Origin: Salarias fasciatus
Taxonomy: Eukaryota > Chordata > Actinopteri > Blenniiformes > Blenniidae
Assembly: GCF_902148845.1 (NCBI RefSeq)
Contig: NC_043755.1
Span: 13,882,896 to 13,946,895 of the forward strand
Length of the DNA stretch: 64,000 nt
Direction of reading: 5' to 3'
The position numbers and the translations under genes are program-made. Positions 47,248 through 59,711 of the stretch are shown here, one piece after another (positions within the stretch are counted from its first letter, which is position 1; every line of letters begins with the position of its first letter). The notes beneath the pieces were generated by a model, which saw only the letters and a list, made by a program, of their open reading frames with translations, was not told the DNA's origin and searched no databases.

Positions 47248-50237
47248 ATGAGTTCCCCTCTCTCCATGCTGAAGAAAACCAGGCGCGCTCCTCTGCTGGG
47301 TGATCCTGAACTCAGGTAGGTTCTGTTTCCCCCAGCATGCATCTAGAAGTGTCTGTGACTCTGTCTGACTCTTTTGTGGAGTTACTGACGGGCAGGATCA
47401 ATGCAACTGTGTTTTACCCGCAGGAACAAGCAAAAAGTACCTTTTAAAGGTAATCCAGTGCCAGGTATGAATCATTCCAGACCTTTTATTCAGTACAAAA
47501 ATCACCCGATTTGTTCATATTCAATAAAGGGGAAAAAAAACTGCAATTATCTGATTTAAGTAGTTAGAGATGCTCACATTTAATTGGAATAAATAATGAT
47601 AACTTTTGCATAAATTATTAAATGATCAAAATTGTTTCCCAATCATCTAGTAGTATCAAACTGCTTCGACAACCTCAAACCTGTTCTCTATTTGATTCAG
47701 TGTTTGTGTGTTTTATTTCAGAGTTTCAGGAATCATTGCTTCCTGATGATTCTTCTGAGGGTCCTCCAGTATCATCTCACATCTCTGCCAATACTGCGTC
47801 CACGTCAACATCCAAAGCTTCACGTAAAAAAGGTAAAGCATTGTGCTTTAGTGCTGCAAAAAATTACTTGTTCTGAGAAAATGAAAATCTGATGTCTGGG
47901 TGTAATTTATTTGCGACATTCAAGGCTCTGCTCCAACCGACTTTGAGCTCATGTCTCTCATGATGCGGCGAGTGACGGCGCTGGAGAAAACAGTGAGGAG
48001 ACAAGCTCAGGAGATAGAGAGCAGGGTGAGGAGGCTCCTTTGAAGGAAACATTAAGCTGTCTGGAACTGAATGAGCATTTTCAACTTTGACTATTTTATC
48101 TGAAGGATAAAAAGATTTCAGCGCTTCAGAGGAAACTTAAGATTCAGAACCAATCAGGTATCAAAACATCAGCATGAACACTCCTGAGGTGATGATGTTG
48201 AATAGAAAAGCTGTGAGGACTTTGCATTCATTCAGGGACTGAACTTGCCGAAGACGATCTTCACCGAAGGAACCAGCAGCTGCAAAACCAGCTGTTTGAA
48301 ATGGAGGTAAGACGAGTTCATGAAGCGTGCAACCATGCTGTCCACCTGGACGCTCAGTCCAGCTTTCCTTTATGTTGCAGAACTTTCTGAGTGACTACGG
48401 TTTGATCTGGGTGGGTGATGCAGAGAAAGAAGGTTCATCTGAGGATGAGCAGATCCTGGATCCCCCTCAGCGAGGTAGTGTGACCTCTGCTGACCCCCGC
48501 ACCGTCCGCTGAATAACCCCTCGATGGTGTCGAGTTATTTGAACCTGCTGAGGTAAAATGTGCTGAGCGAGTTCATTTGTCTTGACGTGCTTCTTCCTCC
48601 TGCAGACGGGAGCTTCCTGGTGAACTTTGACCTGGTGGTGCAGAGCATCAGAGAGCTGAACATCCTGGCAGGGGAGGGAGAGTCGTTTGTGCGAACGACA
48701 GCGGGACGAGCGCAGCTGGCCCAGAAGGAGCCCATTCAGCTGAGTCTCTACAGCAACGGCATCCTCATGTTCGACGGTCCTTTCCGCTCTTATCGGGATC
48801 TCAGTACACAGGTTGACCCTCTCACTCTAATCAGAGCTACACACAGGGCGAGTCTGTGGAGTTTTAAAGCCTCTTCCTCCTGCAGCAGTGCGTGACAGAT
48901 CTGATGGATGGGTACTTTCCCTCCGAGCTTCAAGACAGATTTCCAGACGGTGCGCCCTTTGAGGTGCGTCCGTTTTGTGCTTTTTGTTGTCTACTAACTT
49001 GTGAATCTGTGTCTGATGAGAAAATATATATTTTTGTGCAGGTCCATGACAGGCGAGATGAGGAATTCATCCCCACACTCCCAATGGAACAATTCCCCGG
49101 TGAAGGACAAGCGGTCAGAGGTGAAAAACCTCAATCAGCAAGCACAGTCAGCTACAAGCTACCTGGTCTGTGGTGTAATCCTCTCTTTGTCCCGGCCTGT
49201 AGTTGAAATCCTCTTTGTTAATGTTCTGTCTTCTGATTCACAGTAAATTCCAGAGCGGATCAGTTCCTGGACAAGCTGCCGAAGGTGGTGGTCAAACGTG
49301 GTCGAGTGATCAAAATCAGAGAACCGATAAGAGCAATGCTGCAGGTGAGGCGGGATCAGGCTGGTTCCAGTCATAAATACTGGCATCATCTGGATTTATA
49401 CACACTCTTGTTTCTCACATGATGCATTGCTCATTGTCTTGAGTGTTTTCTAGGGTGTATCTGATGTCCAGAGCAGCGGCAGCAGCTCGGTAGTTCTCCT
49501 ACAGACACCAGCCCTGCAGGAAGTGACAGCGAGGTAAACAAAGCCTGCAAGACTTCAGGTTTTTTAAAGTAAAACTTAATTGACCCGCCAGCAGGGGTCA
49601 GTCATTACAAAGTCTTGCTGTGATTTCAAGTTGATGGAAAAGACATAATCTGCAGTAATCTCAGGAGGGATTTATCTGCACTGCAAACTTTGCTCGTTTA
49701 CACTCACAAAAAAATGAACACGCATAGTAAAGAGAAGAAACTTGGTCAACTAATGCCAGAGAACAGACCCTGCAGAGACACATCCAGTCACCAAGAAGGC
49801 CATAAGAGACAGAACACATCTTTAAATAAGTTTTTTTTTATCTTTTGCTTCATTTCTAGATCATTGGCATCGACTGGCAGCCACCAGTCACCCCTCAACG
49901 ACATCATCACCCTCAAGGTGCGGTCTGAGGACGGAGACCAAGTCTACATCGTGAAGATGCGCTTATCGGAAACGGTGGGTCACCTGAGGAAGTACCTGGA
50001 CCAGCACAGGTGAGCCGACGTCCCCCTGCGCTCGGTTCTGCTGGAGCTTCCGTTTATCGTTTCGATGCCGACTGTCTGATTTCTCCACGTTTCAGAGGAC
50101 GGGGTTTTCCACCTGCGTACGATATCATCAGTGCCCACCCCCAGCGGCGGTACGACGACGCACACACACTTCAGTCGTACGGACTGACGACAAACACCAC
50201 TCTGCTGCTGCAAAAGAAGCAGGCGGCCGTTCACTGA
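47248..50237 (+). CDS. ubxn11: UBX domain-containing protein 11 (14 exons)
   Basis: UBXN11 (socius) is a UBX-domain protein; UBX domains usually bind the p97/VCP segregase, and socius was described as a partner of Rnd GTPases. Exons: 47248-47315, 47424-47449, 47722-47832, 47925-48025, 48106-48157, 48236-48306, 48381-48474, 48606-48811, 48886-48963, 49042-49120, 49244-49344, 49454-49533, 49860-50009 and 50096-50237, giving 452 residues. It opens MSSPLSMLKKTRRAPL, like human. A coiled coil (about residues 75-145) ends NFLSDYGLIWVGD. The SEP-like middle has YSNGILMFDGPFRSY, DGYFPSELQDRFPDG and PFPGEG-type sequence (QFPGEGQAV), then FLDKLPKVVVKRGRVI. The UBX domain fills the last 95 residues or so (ITLKVRSEDGDQVYIVKMRL to LTTNTTLLLQKK). 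The Pro-Gly repeat tail of human UBXN11 is absent. The donor of exon 2 and acceptor of exon 9 each have an in-frame alternative. Confidence 0.93.
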
Positions 50238-50254
50238 CTGAAGCCAAGGAATCG

Positions 50255-50260
50255 AATAAA
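50255..50260 (+). terminator. Polyadenylation signal of ubxn11
   Basis: AATAAA begins 18 nt after the stop codon, giving a very short 3' UTR. Confidence 0.75.
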
Positions 50261-50427
50261 CACTGGTTTTAAACTGTTAATCTACTCTATTATTTACAAA
50301 CTAATGACGGCTCTGCAGGATTATTCAATCCTTGCTTTCACTTGAGCATTAGTTGAGATAGAAGCCCGCCAAAAAAATAAATCAATATGAAACAATACAG
50401 CTTTGATGCAACCAAATGTTGAAAATC

Positions 50428-50433
50428 TTTATT
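50428..50433 (-). terminator. Polyadenylation signal candidate of cep85
   Basis: The complement reads AATAAA. If used, the cep85 3' UTR is about 1.7 kb and ends roughly 150 nt from the end of the converging ubxn11 gene. An ATTAAA variant near 52045 would give a much shorter UTR. Confidence 0.45.
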
Positions 50434-50570
50434 TCCAGAGTATGCAAATACAAACAAAAGGACAAAAGTATGAAAATATAAATGTCTTTTTCCCTTTTTG
50501 CAAAAAAAATGAGATGTTAAGGCATGCGGAGCCTGACTTTCCCAAGAGAAACCTTGTGCTACTAAGTTTA

Positions 50571-50931
50571 AAGGTCCCATGAAATGAAAAATGGCTTATG
50601 TGTCCCTGGGTTCTAGTTTCCTTTTTTTTTTTTTTTTGCACATTTGTCAAAAAACAAACCTCAAAAAAAAAGTTGCATATTTTTAGGTTAAAATCCCTTT
50701 CTCTTCCTGTAAAGTGTCTAGTTCTCTTCTAAAATGGCTTGAAAAGCAGTCTGTAAATATAAAAACTCCATTCAGTGCAGTGATGTGGGATCCGGGGATG
50801 AACCAGCCAACCCCGACCAACCGCCATCAACACGAGGGATTCAAACACCGACAGAACGTCTTTCCTGTCTCACATCTAAAACAGACCTTAGGAGGAAAAA
50901 TTCAAACGCGAAATGCACTTCATGGGACCTT
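50571..50931. mobile_element. 361-bp MITE with TA flanks, in the cep85 3' UTR region
   Basis: Inverted ends AAGGTCCCATGAAATG and the complement of 50916-50931 (AAGGTCCCATGAAGTG) match at 15 of 16 positions. The element is bounded by TA on both sides, as expected for Tc1/mariner-type insertion. It has no open frame of note. It lies between the converging ubxn11 and cep85 genes. Confidence 0.7.
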
Positions 50932-52132
50932 TACGCAACGAGATGCTCAGACACATCAGCACAACAGCAACGCATCAGGAGGAAAGCTTTCACAATGAGT
51001 TGTCAATGCGAGCAAAACAGTAAACGGAAAAGGAAAAAAACAAAATACTGAATATTAACACTCTTTCTCAGTCATACGAAAGTCTTTGTTAGCAGTTATC
51101 AACATGAAGTCAAATCTACACAGAGCAAACTCTAGGTAGATCAACAGACTAAAGAGTTCACTTCGTTCGTCTACCAGGAACAAAGACTGTCGGGGTTTCC
51201 ACGAGCTTCGTGACGTGACGGAAAGTTTCCTACTACATTCAGAGTCAGGGAATGTATTGACTATCCTACTGTGGGTTGATGATGCTGAGAGGAAGGTCGT
51301 ATTGGAAGAGTCAGCTGCAGACAGCCCTTTGCGCTCGGTCTGAAATGAATTCGCGTTGCGGTTGTGAACGTGACGGGAAAGGCACATGTCGGTGTTCATT
51401 CAGAACGGCGCTCCAACCTTCGCAGACTCGCACACAGCTGCTTCCAGCAGAGATTCTTTGGTTTTTAAAACGGTCGTAGGCCCGTTGGTGTGGGAAGCTG
51501 ATTTGGTATTGAACCCTTCAGTTGTTACATCCTAATAGCTCACAGCAGTAACTAATATTACAGTGCTCGCCATTTTAAATAATGGCGCTTTAGTAATGTC
51601 TCCTTGCAAATTCGGTTAGAAGCAAAAGTTAAAATATTTCCAGTTGATTGTCAACCACTTCGAGGATAATTCCCCTACAGAGGGAAATTCAAATAAATTA
51701 GGAGGGATCTCTACACAAAACATTATCCGCTAGGACAAAAACTATAAGACTGTTTGGTAACTGACAGCATCGCTTTGTCATTAAAAAACACACACACCAC
51801 GCTCACGCTCTCACGACGCAAAAGGATCAAGTATTCGAGGTAAGTTATTCTCTGTTAGCCCTTGGACTGAAATAGATGAACTCACCGGGGGGGGGGGGGG
51901 GGGTCTGAGCTACAGGCAGGCTTGAGACTTAACGTTCAGTCAGCTGAGGACAGGAGGAGCGAAACCGTTTGAGGATTCCTCTGTCCTCATTAAAAAAAAA
52001 AAAAAATGAAAAAAAAAAAAATCCAACCCTCTTTCTGACATTTAATAACACTTCAGGAAGGACGGGCCTGTTAGAAGAGTCAGAGGTGAACAGAAGCATC
52101 CGTGAGTGTCCTTTGCCACCTGAGGGTCGAGG
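50932..52132 (-). other. Probable 3' UTR of cep85
   Basis: No coding exon was recognised on either strand. The segment contains a near-palindrome CGCCATTTTAAATAATGGCG (51568-51587), a 17-base G run (51887-51903) and A-rich runs around 51990-52020. Assignment to the cep85 3' UTR rests on the position of the first clear AATAAA on the minus strand. Confidence 0.45.
51887..51903 (+). repeat. 17-base poly-G run
   Basis: Uninterrupted G in plus orientation, hence C in a cep85 transcript. It is the second long G homopolymer in the window. Confidence 0.9.
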
Positions 52133-55100
52133 TTATTGAGTGATGCAGTTGTCCCCCATGTCTTGAGCGTAACGGTCCAGGATGACGTTGCGGAGTCCCT
52201 CGACGTCACGGCGGAGCTGCTGAGCCTCGACCAGCTTCTTCTGGAGCACGTCGGGATTCGTCCAGTCCTCGTCCTGCTCCGTGACTGCTGAAGAACCTGA
52301 GAAAACGAGAGAGTTGGGACATTTCACGCCTGCTGTAACTGTAACTACAACGGAGACATTTCTAACTTCTAAAATCTAAAATCTTACAGGTGAGGCCGAG
52401 CAGCAGGGAGAGGTTGGGGTCTTGTCCCTGAGCTCTTTGGGTCAAAATGCTGCACAGGGAGCGCAGGTCGCTGAGGCAGGAAGCGATCTCGGCATGTAGC
52501 CTCTGTGTGAGATGAGTCCCGGCCGGCTGCACGTGGCAGGAGGCCTGGTCGGAGCTCCTCTGCTCCTGCAGAGTCAGATTCTGCTCCATCAGCTCCTGGT
52601 TCTGGGCCGACAGCTACGACACAAGAACGAGCACAAACATCAAGAAAGCTGCAGCTGGCCTTCCTTCTCTCTTTTTTTTTCTCACTCAGTTATACAGAAG
52701 ATGGTTAGATAAGCCGGTGAGCTCACCTCCTTCATGGCCGTGTGGAGCTCCACCACATCTTGCTCTTTCGCCAACACTTCTTCTCTGAGAGCCTGAGAGC
52801 TGCTCTCTTCCTGAGAAATCTGCTCCTCCAAAGCCTGCCGACAAAGAAAAACAAATGCTTTAAAAGATGTCAACCACAAACGCCACACTGCGATGCAGAT
52901 TCACTAGAGCGAGTCAAACACCTGGATCTGGGAGCCCAGCTGTTCCATCATTCGGTGTTGCTTCTCAATAACCTGCACAGAAAAGTACTGAGGTTTAAAA
53001 ACAAGCAGTGTAAATAGTATCATGAGTATGCCTTAGGGACAGTAAGCACACAAACTTTTCACAACACAAACAAAGACCTTTTTGAGTTTTTGCTGCTCCT
53101 CTCTCAAAGTGTTGTTCTCCCCTCGAAGTTTCTCGATATCCAGAGAGGGGAGTCTGGCTCCGTCCTCCAGGCCCTGCTGCACACGCTGCTGCATACTGAT
53201 GAAGACAAAAATACAAACAGAGCGCTCATTATGCCGAGTTAATAAAGTCTTTGTGCGCGCAGGGAACAAAAAAAAAAAAAAAGAGATATGACTTTGGAAG
53301 TCTGTGCTCATACTCGGTGATGGTGGTCAGCAGGTCTCTCTCCCTGCGTTTCTGCTCCTCCAGCAGAGCGTCTTTTTCTCGTATCTGTGAGCGGGTCGTC
53401 TCCAGACAGGCCTCCAGTTCCTTGACTTTGTCCTGGAGCTGCGCTGCTTTCTGCTCGGCCTCCAGGAGCTGAAGGGAAAAAAACAAACACATCAAGTGTG
53501 ATGATTGACCTGAGTGAAAGGGAAGAGCCGGTCAGTGGGAGTGAAGCGATGAAGGCATCCTGACCTGCTTGTTCTGGCTCTGGTAGTCCTCCAGAGTGGG
53601 CAGGTCAGCCAGGTAGCGCTCCAGGGTTTCAATGCGCTGCTGGTTCTCTCTCTTGAGCTCCGCCTCCTTCTGACACTTCTTCTTCAGGTTGTTGATGTGC
53701 TTGTCTCGATTGCGGATCTGCACACATTGATATGATCTTAATGGGAGAGGATCCGACACATGGAGGGAGGACTGAGGCCGAACACCCAAACTGAGAACAG
53801 TTTATCGAGATCTCATCAACATGTGTCCTTTAATCAGAAAAACGGATTCTTTCAAAAGCCTTGCATCAGAATAGAAGCAAAGGTTCCAGTTTTAATTGGA
53901 GGCTGTCTCTGTCTTCACTCCATGCCTTAAAGTGGTTCTCTGGATCACGTCACGTGTTAAAGGGAGGTATGTGGTAAGCACGAACCCTCTCTTCCTGTTT
54001 CTTCATCTCCTCTGCATGTCTCTCGCAGGCTTCCTTCAGGCTGTCGGTGAGACGCCGTGTTTCGGCCTCCACTGCTCCCAGCCTGCGCTCGGCCTCCGCT
54101 TTCTCCAGCGTAGCGCAGTCGGAGCGCTCGGTGAACTGTGCCCTCAGGAATGCGTTCTCCCTCTGAGCCTCCTGCAACAACAACGGCGTGCGATATCAAA
54201 GATTCAGCTTTCGGCTGCGTTTTCTGTGAGCGGCAGTGAGAGATACACGTAATGACGGCAGAGCATTTCTTTGCTCACCTGGAGACGCAGCATACACATG
54301 TCGCCGTATGAGGTGCCTCGGCCTAAGAGGGCACCGTGGACCTGCAGCTCGCTTTCCCGCAAACGCTGCTCCAACTGAGTCATATGCTGCTTTTGTCTGC
54401 ATAAACATCAAGTCCGACTATTAACTCTACTGCACAAGCACCAGGCGGGGACAGAAAACAGCTGTTGTGTGATTATCAAGTTTGTAATACATTATGACAA
54501 AAAAAAAAAGAAAAAAAAAAAAAGGATTAAAAGCATGGGAAACAAACATCTGACAACCTCCGCTTACAAAGTTGCACTCTGAGTATTTAACTATTCGAAA
54601 CACTTGCCTCTCGATGATGAGTTCCTTCTCCTTCAGCAGACTCTCACTGGCTTTGACCAGAGCGTCCCACTTCCCAGACTCCGAGTGGACCGGAGCTGAA
54701 TACATCGATGGGTACTGACCAACTCCGGCACTCATTAACTGCAAAAAACAAAACAAACACAGAATCATGTTAGAATGGAATATCGCCCGCAAAACTTCAC
54801 TCAGGGAAACGGTACAAAATGAGGAAAGACACAACAACTGGTGCACATTATTGACTTCAACCCAAGTGATATTTTAACGCAATACACCAGTGCTTGCTTT
54901 AACCATCCTTGGTTGTAATTTCTAACTATATTTTAGAGGTGTCCCACCACTAACACACCTGGTTCAAAACAAATGGGTCACCATAAGGTTTCTGAAGAGC
55001 TTGATGAGAACAAGGGTCAGAGAGACATCCGACACATGCCGGGTTACTCCAGGACCAGACGGCCAAATCTACAGACTGCATGCAGCACACGTGATACGTG

Positions 55101-58100
55101 TCGCCACGAACAAAACTATAGATAGATCAGCGTACAACACAAAGTGCTAACAGCTCATAAGTCACCTGCAGCCTCAGTTACCCCAGTATAGGACACAGCT
55201 ATCAAAATAACCTGGTATAATTCAAATGATCTAAACTAATAAATGCTCCAAGTACATTTTGATTCAATGTCTGGAGTTTGAGTTAATCTCACTTCAGCAT
55301 TTGATTAGTATTATGAAAAGAAATACCAAAATTGTATAAGGCACTCAAAATCAGCTATTCACAGCTCACACACTAATGATGCAAAGGAAGGAAAAACCAA
55401 TACTGGGACTGAATGAAGAGTTACAGCGGTGAAACTGAAGTGTCACCACCTCACATGCAAAAATCGCCACATGCCAACCGTCGCTCTCGAGTAGCACTCA
55501 GTCAGCATCTGCCTGAACAACTGAGAACACAGCAGGACTGACAGAGAGCTGTTGAGTAACAGCTTTTTTTTTTTTTTACACTATTTCAACAGCCGTTTCT
55601 TCTTCTTTTTTCACCATTTCAATAGTAGTTTCTTTTCTCTCTCTTTTTTAATTTTTCAACAGCTTTTGTTCCACTATTTCAACAGCTTCTGCTTTTTTCT
55701 CTTTTAAAGAACGTGAAATAAAGACATATTGATGAAACACAGGACACTGTTTTCACTGTGTGATAACATGTATCTAACAGGGAAGCCGATTGATTTGACA
55801 GATCCCTCTTTGAATTAGGACAAGGCATCATCTTGCCTTTAGGCATTTTTTAGTGGGACATTATTTTGCTGCTGGTGACCTATATATGTGCGCAGGAACT
55901 GAATTACTCGCCAATATACATGACCAACTGACCCCTATGTCAACCTGATTTGGCTTTTACCATGATACTTTACCCAGAAAATACATGGCCAACGCAAAAA
56001 TGAAACTTTTGGCACTCAGCAAACCTACTGTGATCAGATGAGAAAGAGCAGCTTCTACACTGTGAGCTGAAAAGAGCAGTAAATTTGTTTGTCTTTTTAA
56101 TCTATAGGTCCAGGTTTGTCATTTCTTCAGCCACAGTGTCCTAAAGTCTCTATTTAAAGTGAATACTTGCCTGCATTTGTTCCATTTGTAGGCGTAAACT
56201 CTCCAGTTGCTGTTTATGTTGCTGCTGCTGCTGCCAGCTAGAGAGTTCACTACAACGGTCCTGCCGCAGCGTCTCGTAACTCTTGGATGTGGCATGCTCC
56301 CTCAGCAGGGCCTGTGTCTGCAGGCTGAGAGGACTCGAGTAAACTCCAGCAGACCCGGCTGCGCCGGGCTGACCGCACCTCTGATTAGAGGCTTCTGCTG
56401 TGCCAGGAATGCCAGGCCTGGCTTCAGGCAGAACCTTATAGCTGTGCTCCATTCCACCTCTGTAGGCCTCAGACACACAGTCCGGGACGTCTCTCATCCC
56501 GGCGGTCTGTAATCGGAGTCTGACATCAGGGCACAGCCCCCCCAGCAGTGCCGACTGATTTAGCGTGGGCTCCACAGCAGGAGTGTCAAACCGCTGGCCC
56601 TCCTCCACCCGTGTATAATCTGTGGGGAAAAGGGAGTGGTCCAGCCCATTGACGAGACTGCGGTAGCGGCTCAGGCAGTCTGGCTTGGGCCCAACAGGAT
56701 CAACTCCCACGCCAGCCTGAGCATCCAAGTTGGGCGAAGATGCAGACTTGGATAGAGAGGAAGACTTTGACGTTGTGCCGCTCGGGGTTCTGGAGCCAGA
56801 AGAAGACCTGAGGCCCTCAGCCGAGGACAGAGAGTCCTCCTGGACACATAACTGGGGCTTGGAGGCCGGGGCTCCGGCCGTGGATGGCATGACATGTGCA
56901 GTAGGTATGGGGATCTGACTGCGGATGGGCTGGAAAGAGGGGCTGCTGCTGGAACTGCAGAAATCTGGAAACAGGAAAGAAAAACAATGCCATTACAAAC
57001 GACATTACATTTAACGCAGTCACTGTGGAATACATAATGTGTGTTAAATCAGAGTTCAATATCTAGAGCAGTCCTGCAGGCCTTTTTCTCTATTTTCAGT
57101 CACTGCTGTAAAATAGGCAGTGAAAGGTTTATGGGTGCCCTACTTTGATGATGAGGTGTCGCCATGAAAAGAATTAAATGGCTCCGACTGACTCAACTTG
57201 GGGGAATAGGCTTTTAATAGACGCCTGCCAGTGTGCAGAATAAAACCTCTGCATAACATGCTAATTAAATATGTCAAGTGTTCAGGATCCACAGATTAGT
57301 CTCCTCACATTCTGCTGCAGAGCACCGCTAAAGCCACTCCATTAAGCATGAACAAAACTACCTTCCTCTGGAAACCTTATCATCAACAGCAAGATCACTG
57401 CAACCAGCCACCAAACGTCTCTACAAGCCTCAACACAATTTCAAGTTACGTAAGTTTTTCCAACAACGGTACAAACCTGAGAGACCTGTTGAAGTCGGGA
57501 AAACGGGCCGTCACTCGCACGCAGCCAACTTATCATTAGCCCAGGCATTTTTTTCTGAAGCGGAGTGTCGCGGCACGATGCTTTAAATCAAAATAGAAAA
57601 CAGTCTTCCGCATTTCCGGACGACCTCTGAAGTGAAGACTGACGGCAGCGCAGCAAGCAGGCTCTGTGCCCAAAGCTGTATTGTCCTCGAGAAAACCAAA
57701 AGCCAGTCTGCAGCAAGGTCTGAGTGAATGCATTCAAACAGGCGCACAGAGGAAAGGTTAGGGGTATTTATAGCCCACCTCTCATGTTACAGAGTGATCT
57801 GTGGGTGCCGCTTATTTAAGCACCTTGCCTCCTCCCACTGTAACACACATCACATGTCTACATCCAAAAGAAACTGAATGGGTTTTCTCCCCCCTGCTCA
57901 CTTGAAATAAACAACTCAGTCGAATGAGAAATCGTGTGCAACTACTGAGTAAATAATGGTGATCATCATCATCAATCAGTGTATTATAACAAAACAGGAC
58001 CAAATTTCTGAGGTATGAGGCATCAGATGCGAAAGGAGCCTCAAGGCTGCACAGACTCATGACTGGCTGGAACAAGTCTCAACTACTCGGCAGGAGGACC

Positions 58101-59691
58101 ATTTGCGAGATGTTTGCTCCACAGACATTCCTGCTCTTGAAAGTTTAGGACAGTATAAATGCAAACCTTTTTTTATTCTTCGCTGAAACACGAAAGCTCA
58201 TCCACAGTGTTGTCTATAAAACACTTAACTACAGTTGAATTTGAGGTGGATTGTGGTTGTTGCTAGGAATCACTGTGAAACAGTCCCGGCCGGGACAAAG
58301 CTTGAAGCTGCTTTCATTGAGATTGAGACACGAATGCAGAGCAAATCTGTGAGAGGTAAATCCAGACACTCCATGTCAAATGTCCAAACCCGACAATGTA
58401 TCAAATGACACGCTAGGCCACTATTGAGTTGAACATAGCTTATATCCTTTAAAAATGCTGCTTTACCGGCCATGACTTAAATGACTGATGTTTTCAGAGC
58501 TTGTAAAACAATACTGTGCCCCCAGTTCTAGGAAAGCTTTAGCACAAATGCATGTTCATACCAAAGGTGCAGATGTAGAGCTTGGGGAGGCGTGACTGTT
58601 TGTTTCACCATAGATACTGGGAAAAACACCAGCGCACACCCCGATCTGTCTGCTTCGGTTCACTTGGTCACTGGGAGGAGTGCACTCTGGGACAGCATAA
58701 TGTGGCTGACATTACTGCAAGACTCAAAAGGTTGCCTGGCAGTCCTTCCATAAAGGGGGGAAAAAAACTTTGAAAGTCAAACTCCATGGTGCTGATGGAC
58801 GATCTGATCGTTGTATTATTTCAGATTGTTTCCTGTGGAAACAGGGACCACCCATCCCTGATGACGATCCACTTAACACAACATTTGAACATATGAGTAC
58901 ACACATGCACCATCCTCAGGGGGATACTCCCATTTAAAGCTTTCAAATGGGGGCTGTGACAATTCCAACAAGCACAGTCCACCTCTGCTGTTCTAATGTA
59001 TCCGTTAATCTTCACATCAGGACCAAGTCATGCTCTATTGGCCCGAATTCCCAATAATTGTGAGTTATTACTTGCTGAGGATATTTTTTGACAGGGAATT
59101 TGATCAACCTTTCCAAATCTCTGTAGCACCAGTAATGGATTATCAACATTTTCACACTCTATAAATAGCCCAATAAACAACACCAGAAGCTCGACATTCA
59201 CCACACAAAATGATTCAAGCCTGACTGTGTCTCTCTCCACAGAAAATACTGCATGACAGTTCTCGACTTTAAATTCAAATTTTACATGTCCATCATTTTC
59301 ATGATAAACTGTGCTTGTGTTGATCAAGACACAGACTGGGGGTCCATCGCTGACAGACAGTATTCAAAACAATGTTATGCAACACACGCTACAAGCACAG
59401 GAAGAACAAGCACAAGTCATCACCTTCTGCGCTGTCAGATGCTGAGGTGCCAAGACCAGTGTCCCCGCTGTCCGATGTTCCCGGCCGCCGGCCAAAACGG
59501 CTTTGGAACTTCTCTGACACAGCTGGTGTCTGCCACTCCATGTCAGCAAAACGAGCTGATGTATGTTGGGGAAGAGAGACGACTGAGTGGCACATAAAAA
59601 CACCGGGGACTGACGCAGTTCATGTATTTTGACAGGATGGTGTCAACTTACCCCCTGGCTTGGACTCGATGTATCTTTGTGAGGTGGTCAT
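52133..59691 (-). CDS. cep85: Centrosomal protein of 85 kDa (13 coding exons)
   Basis: CEP85 is a coiled-coil centrosome protein that binds STIL for PLK4 activation and restrains NEK2. Exons in transcript order: 59691-59652, 59555-59424, 56964-56171, 54738-54608, 54396-54279, 54171-53986, 53717-53565, 53468-53314, 53195-53078, 52972-52922, 52834-52727, 52613-52388 and 52296-52133, giving 791 residues (human 762). Early landmarks are [28 protein letters not shown] and [14 protein letters not shown]. The large exon 3 has a low-complexity Ser region and ends LRLQMEQMQ. Coiled coils run from [17 protein letters not shown] through [16 protein letters not shown] and [18 protein letters not shown]. 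The C-terminal part has [27 protein letters not shown] and [13 protein letters not shown]. The Gln and Glu of NQELME align with human Gln640 and Glu644, reported STIL contacts. Introns 3 and 4 appear to use GC donors. The exon 9 acceptor was chosen to keep phase and is the least certain join. Confidence 0.94.
54739..56170 (-). other. cep85 intron 3
   Basis: A 1.4 kb intron with a GC donor. It contains a degenerate tandem repeat at 55560-55710 and otherwise unremarkable single-copy-looking sequence. Confidence 0.6.
55560..55710. repeat. Degenerate tandem repeat, four units of about 35 bp
   Basis: The phrase CACTATTTCAACAGC or a close variant recurs near 55580, 55610, 55650 and 55670. Each copy is followed by a T/C-rich stretch. 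The units are uneven in length, as in an eroding minisatellite. Confidence 0.6.
56965..59423 (-). other. cep85 intron 2
   Basis: A 2.5 kb intron without recognised repeats or coding sequence. Short open frames on both strands have no protein-like character. Confidence 0.5.
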
Positions 59692-59711
59692 TCCAAACAA
59701 AGTAGAGCAAC

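Noticed and set aside
54396-54608. GT donor for cep85 exon 4 (after GAGAGGCAA) joined to an acceptor at ACAAAAG
   Set aside because: It keeps the frame but removes one residue relative to human and needs an acceptor without a pyrimidine tract. The GC donor fits better, though RNA data would settle it.
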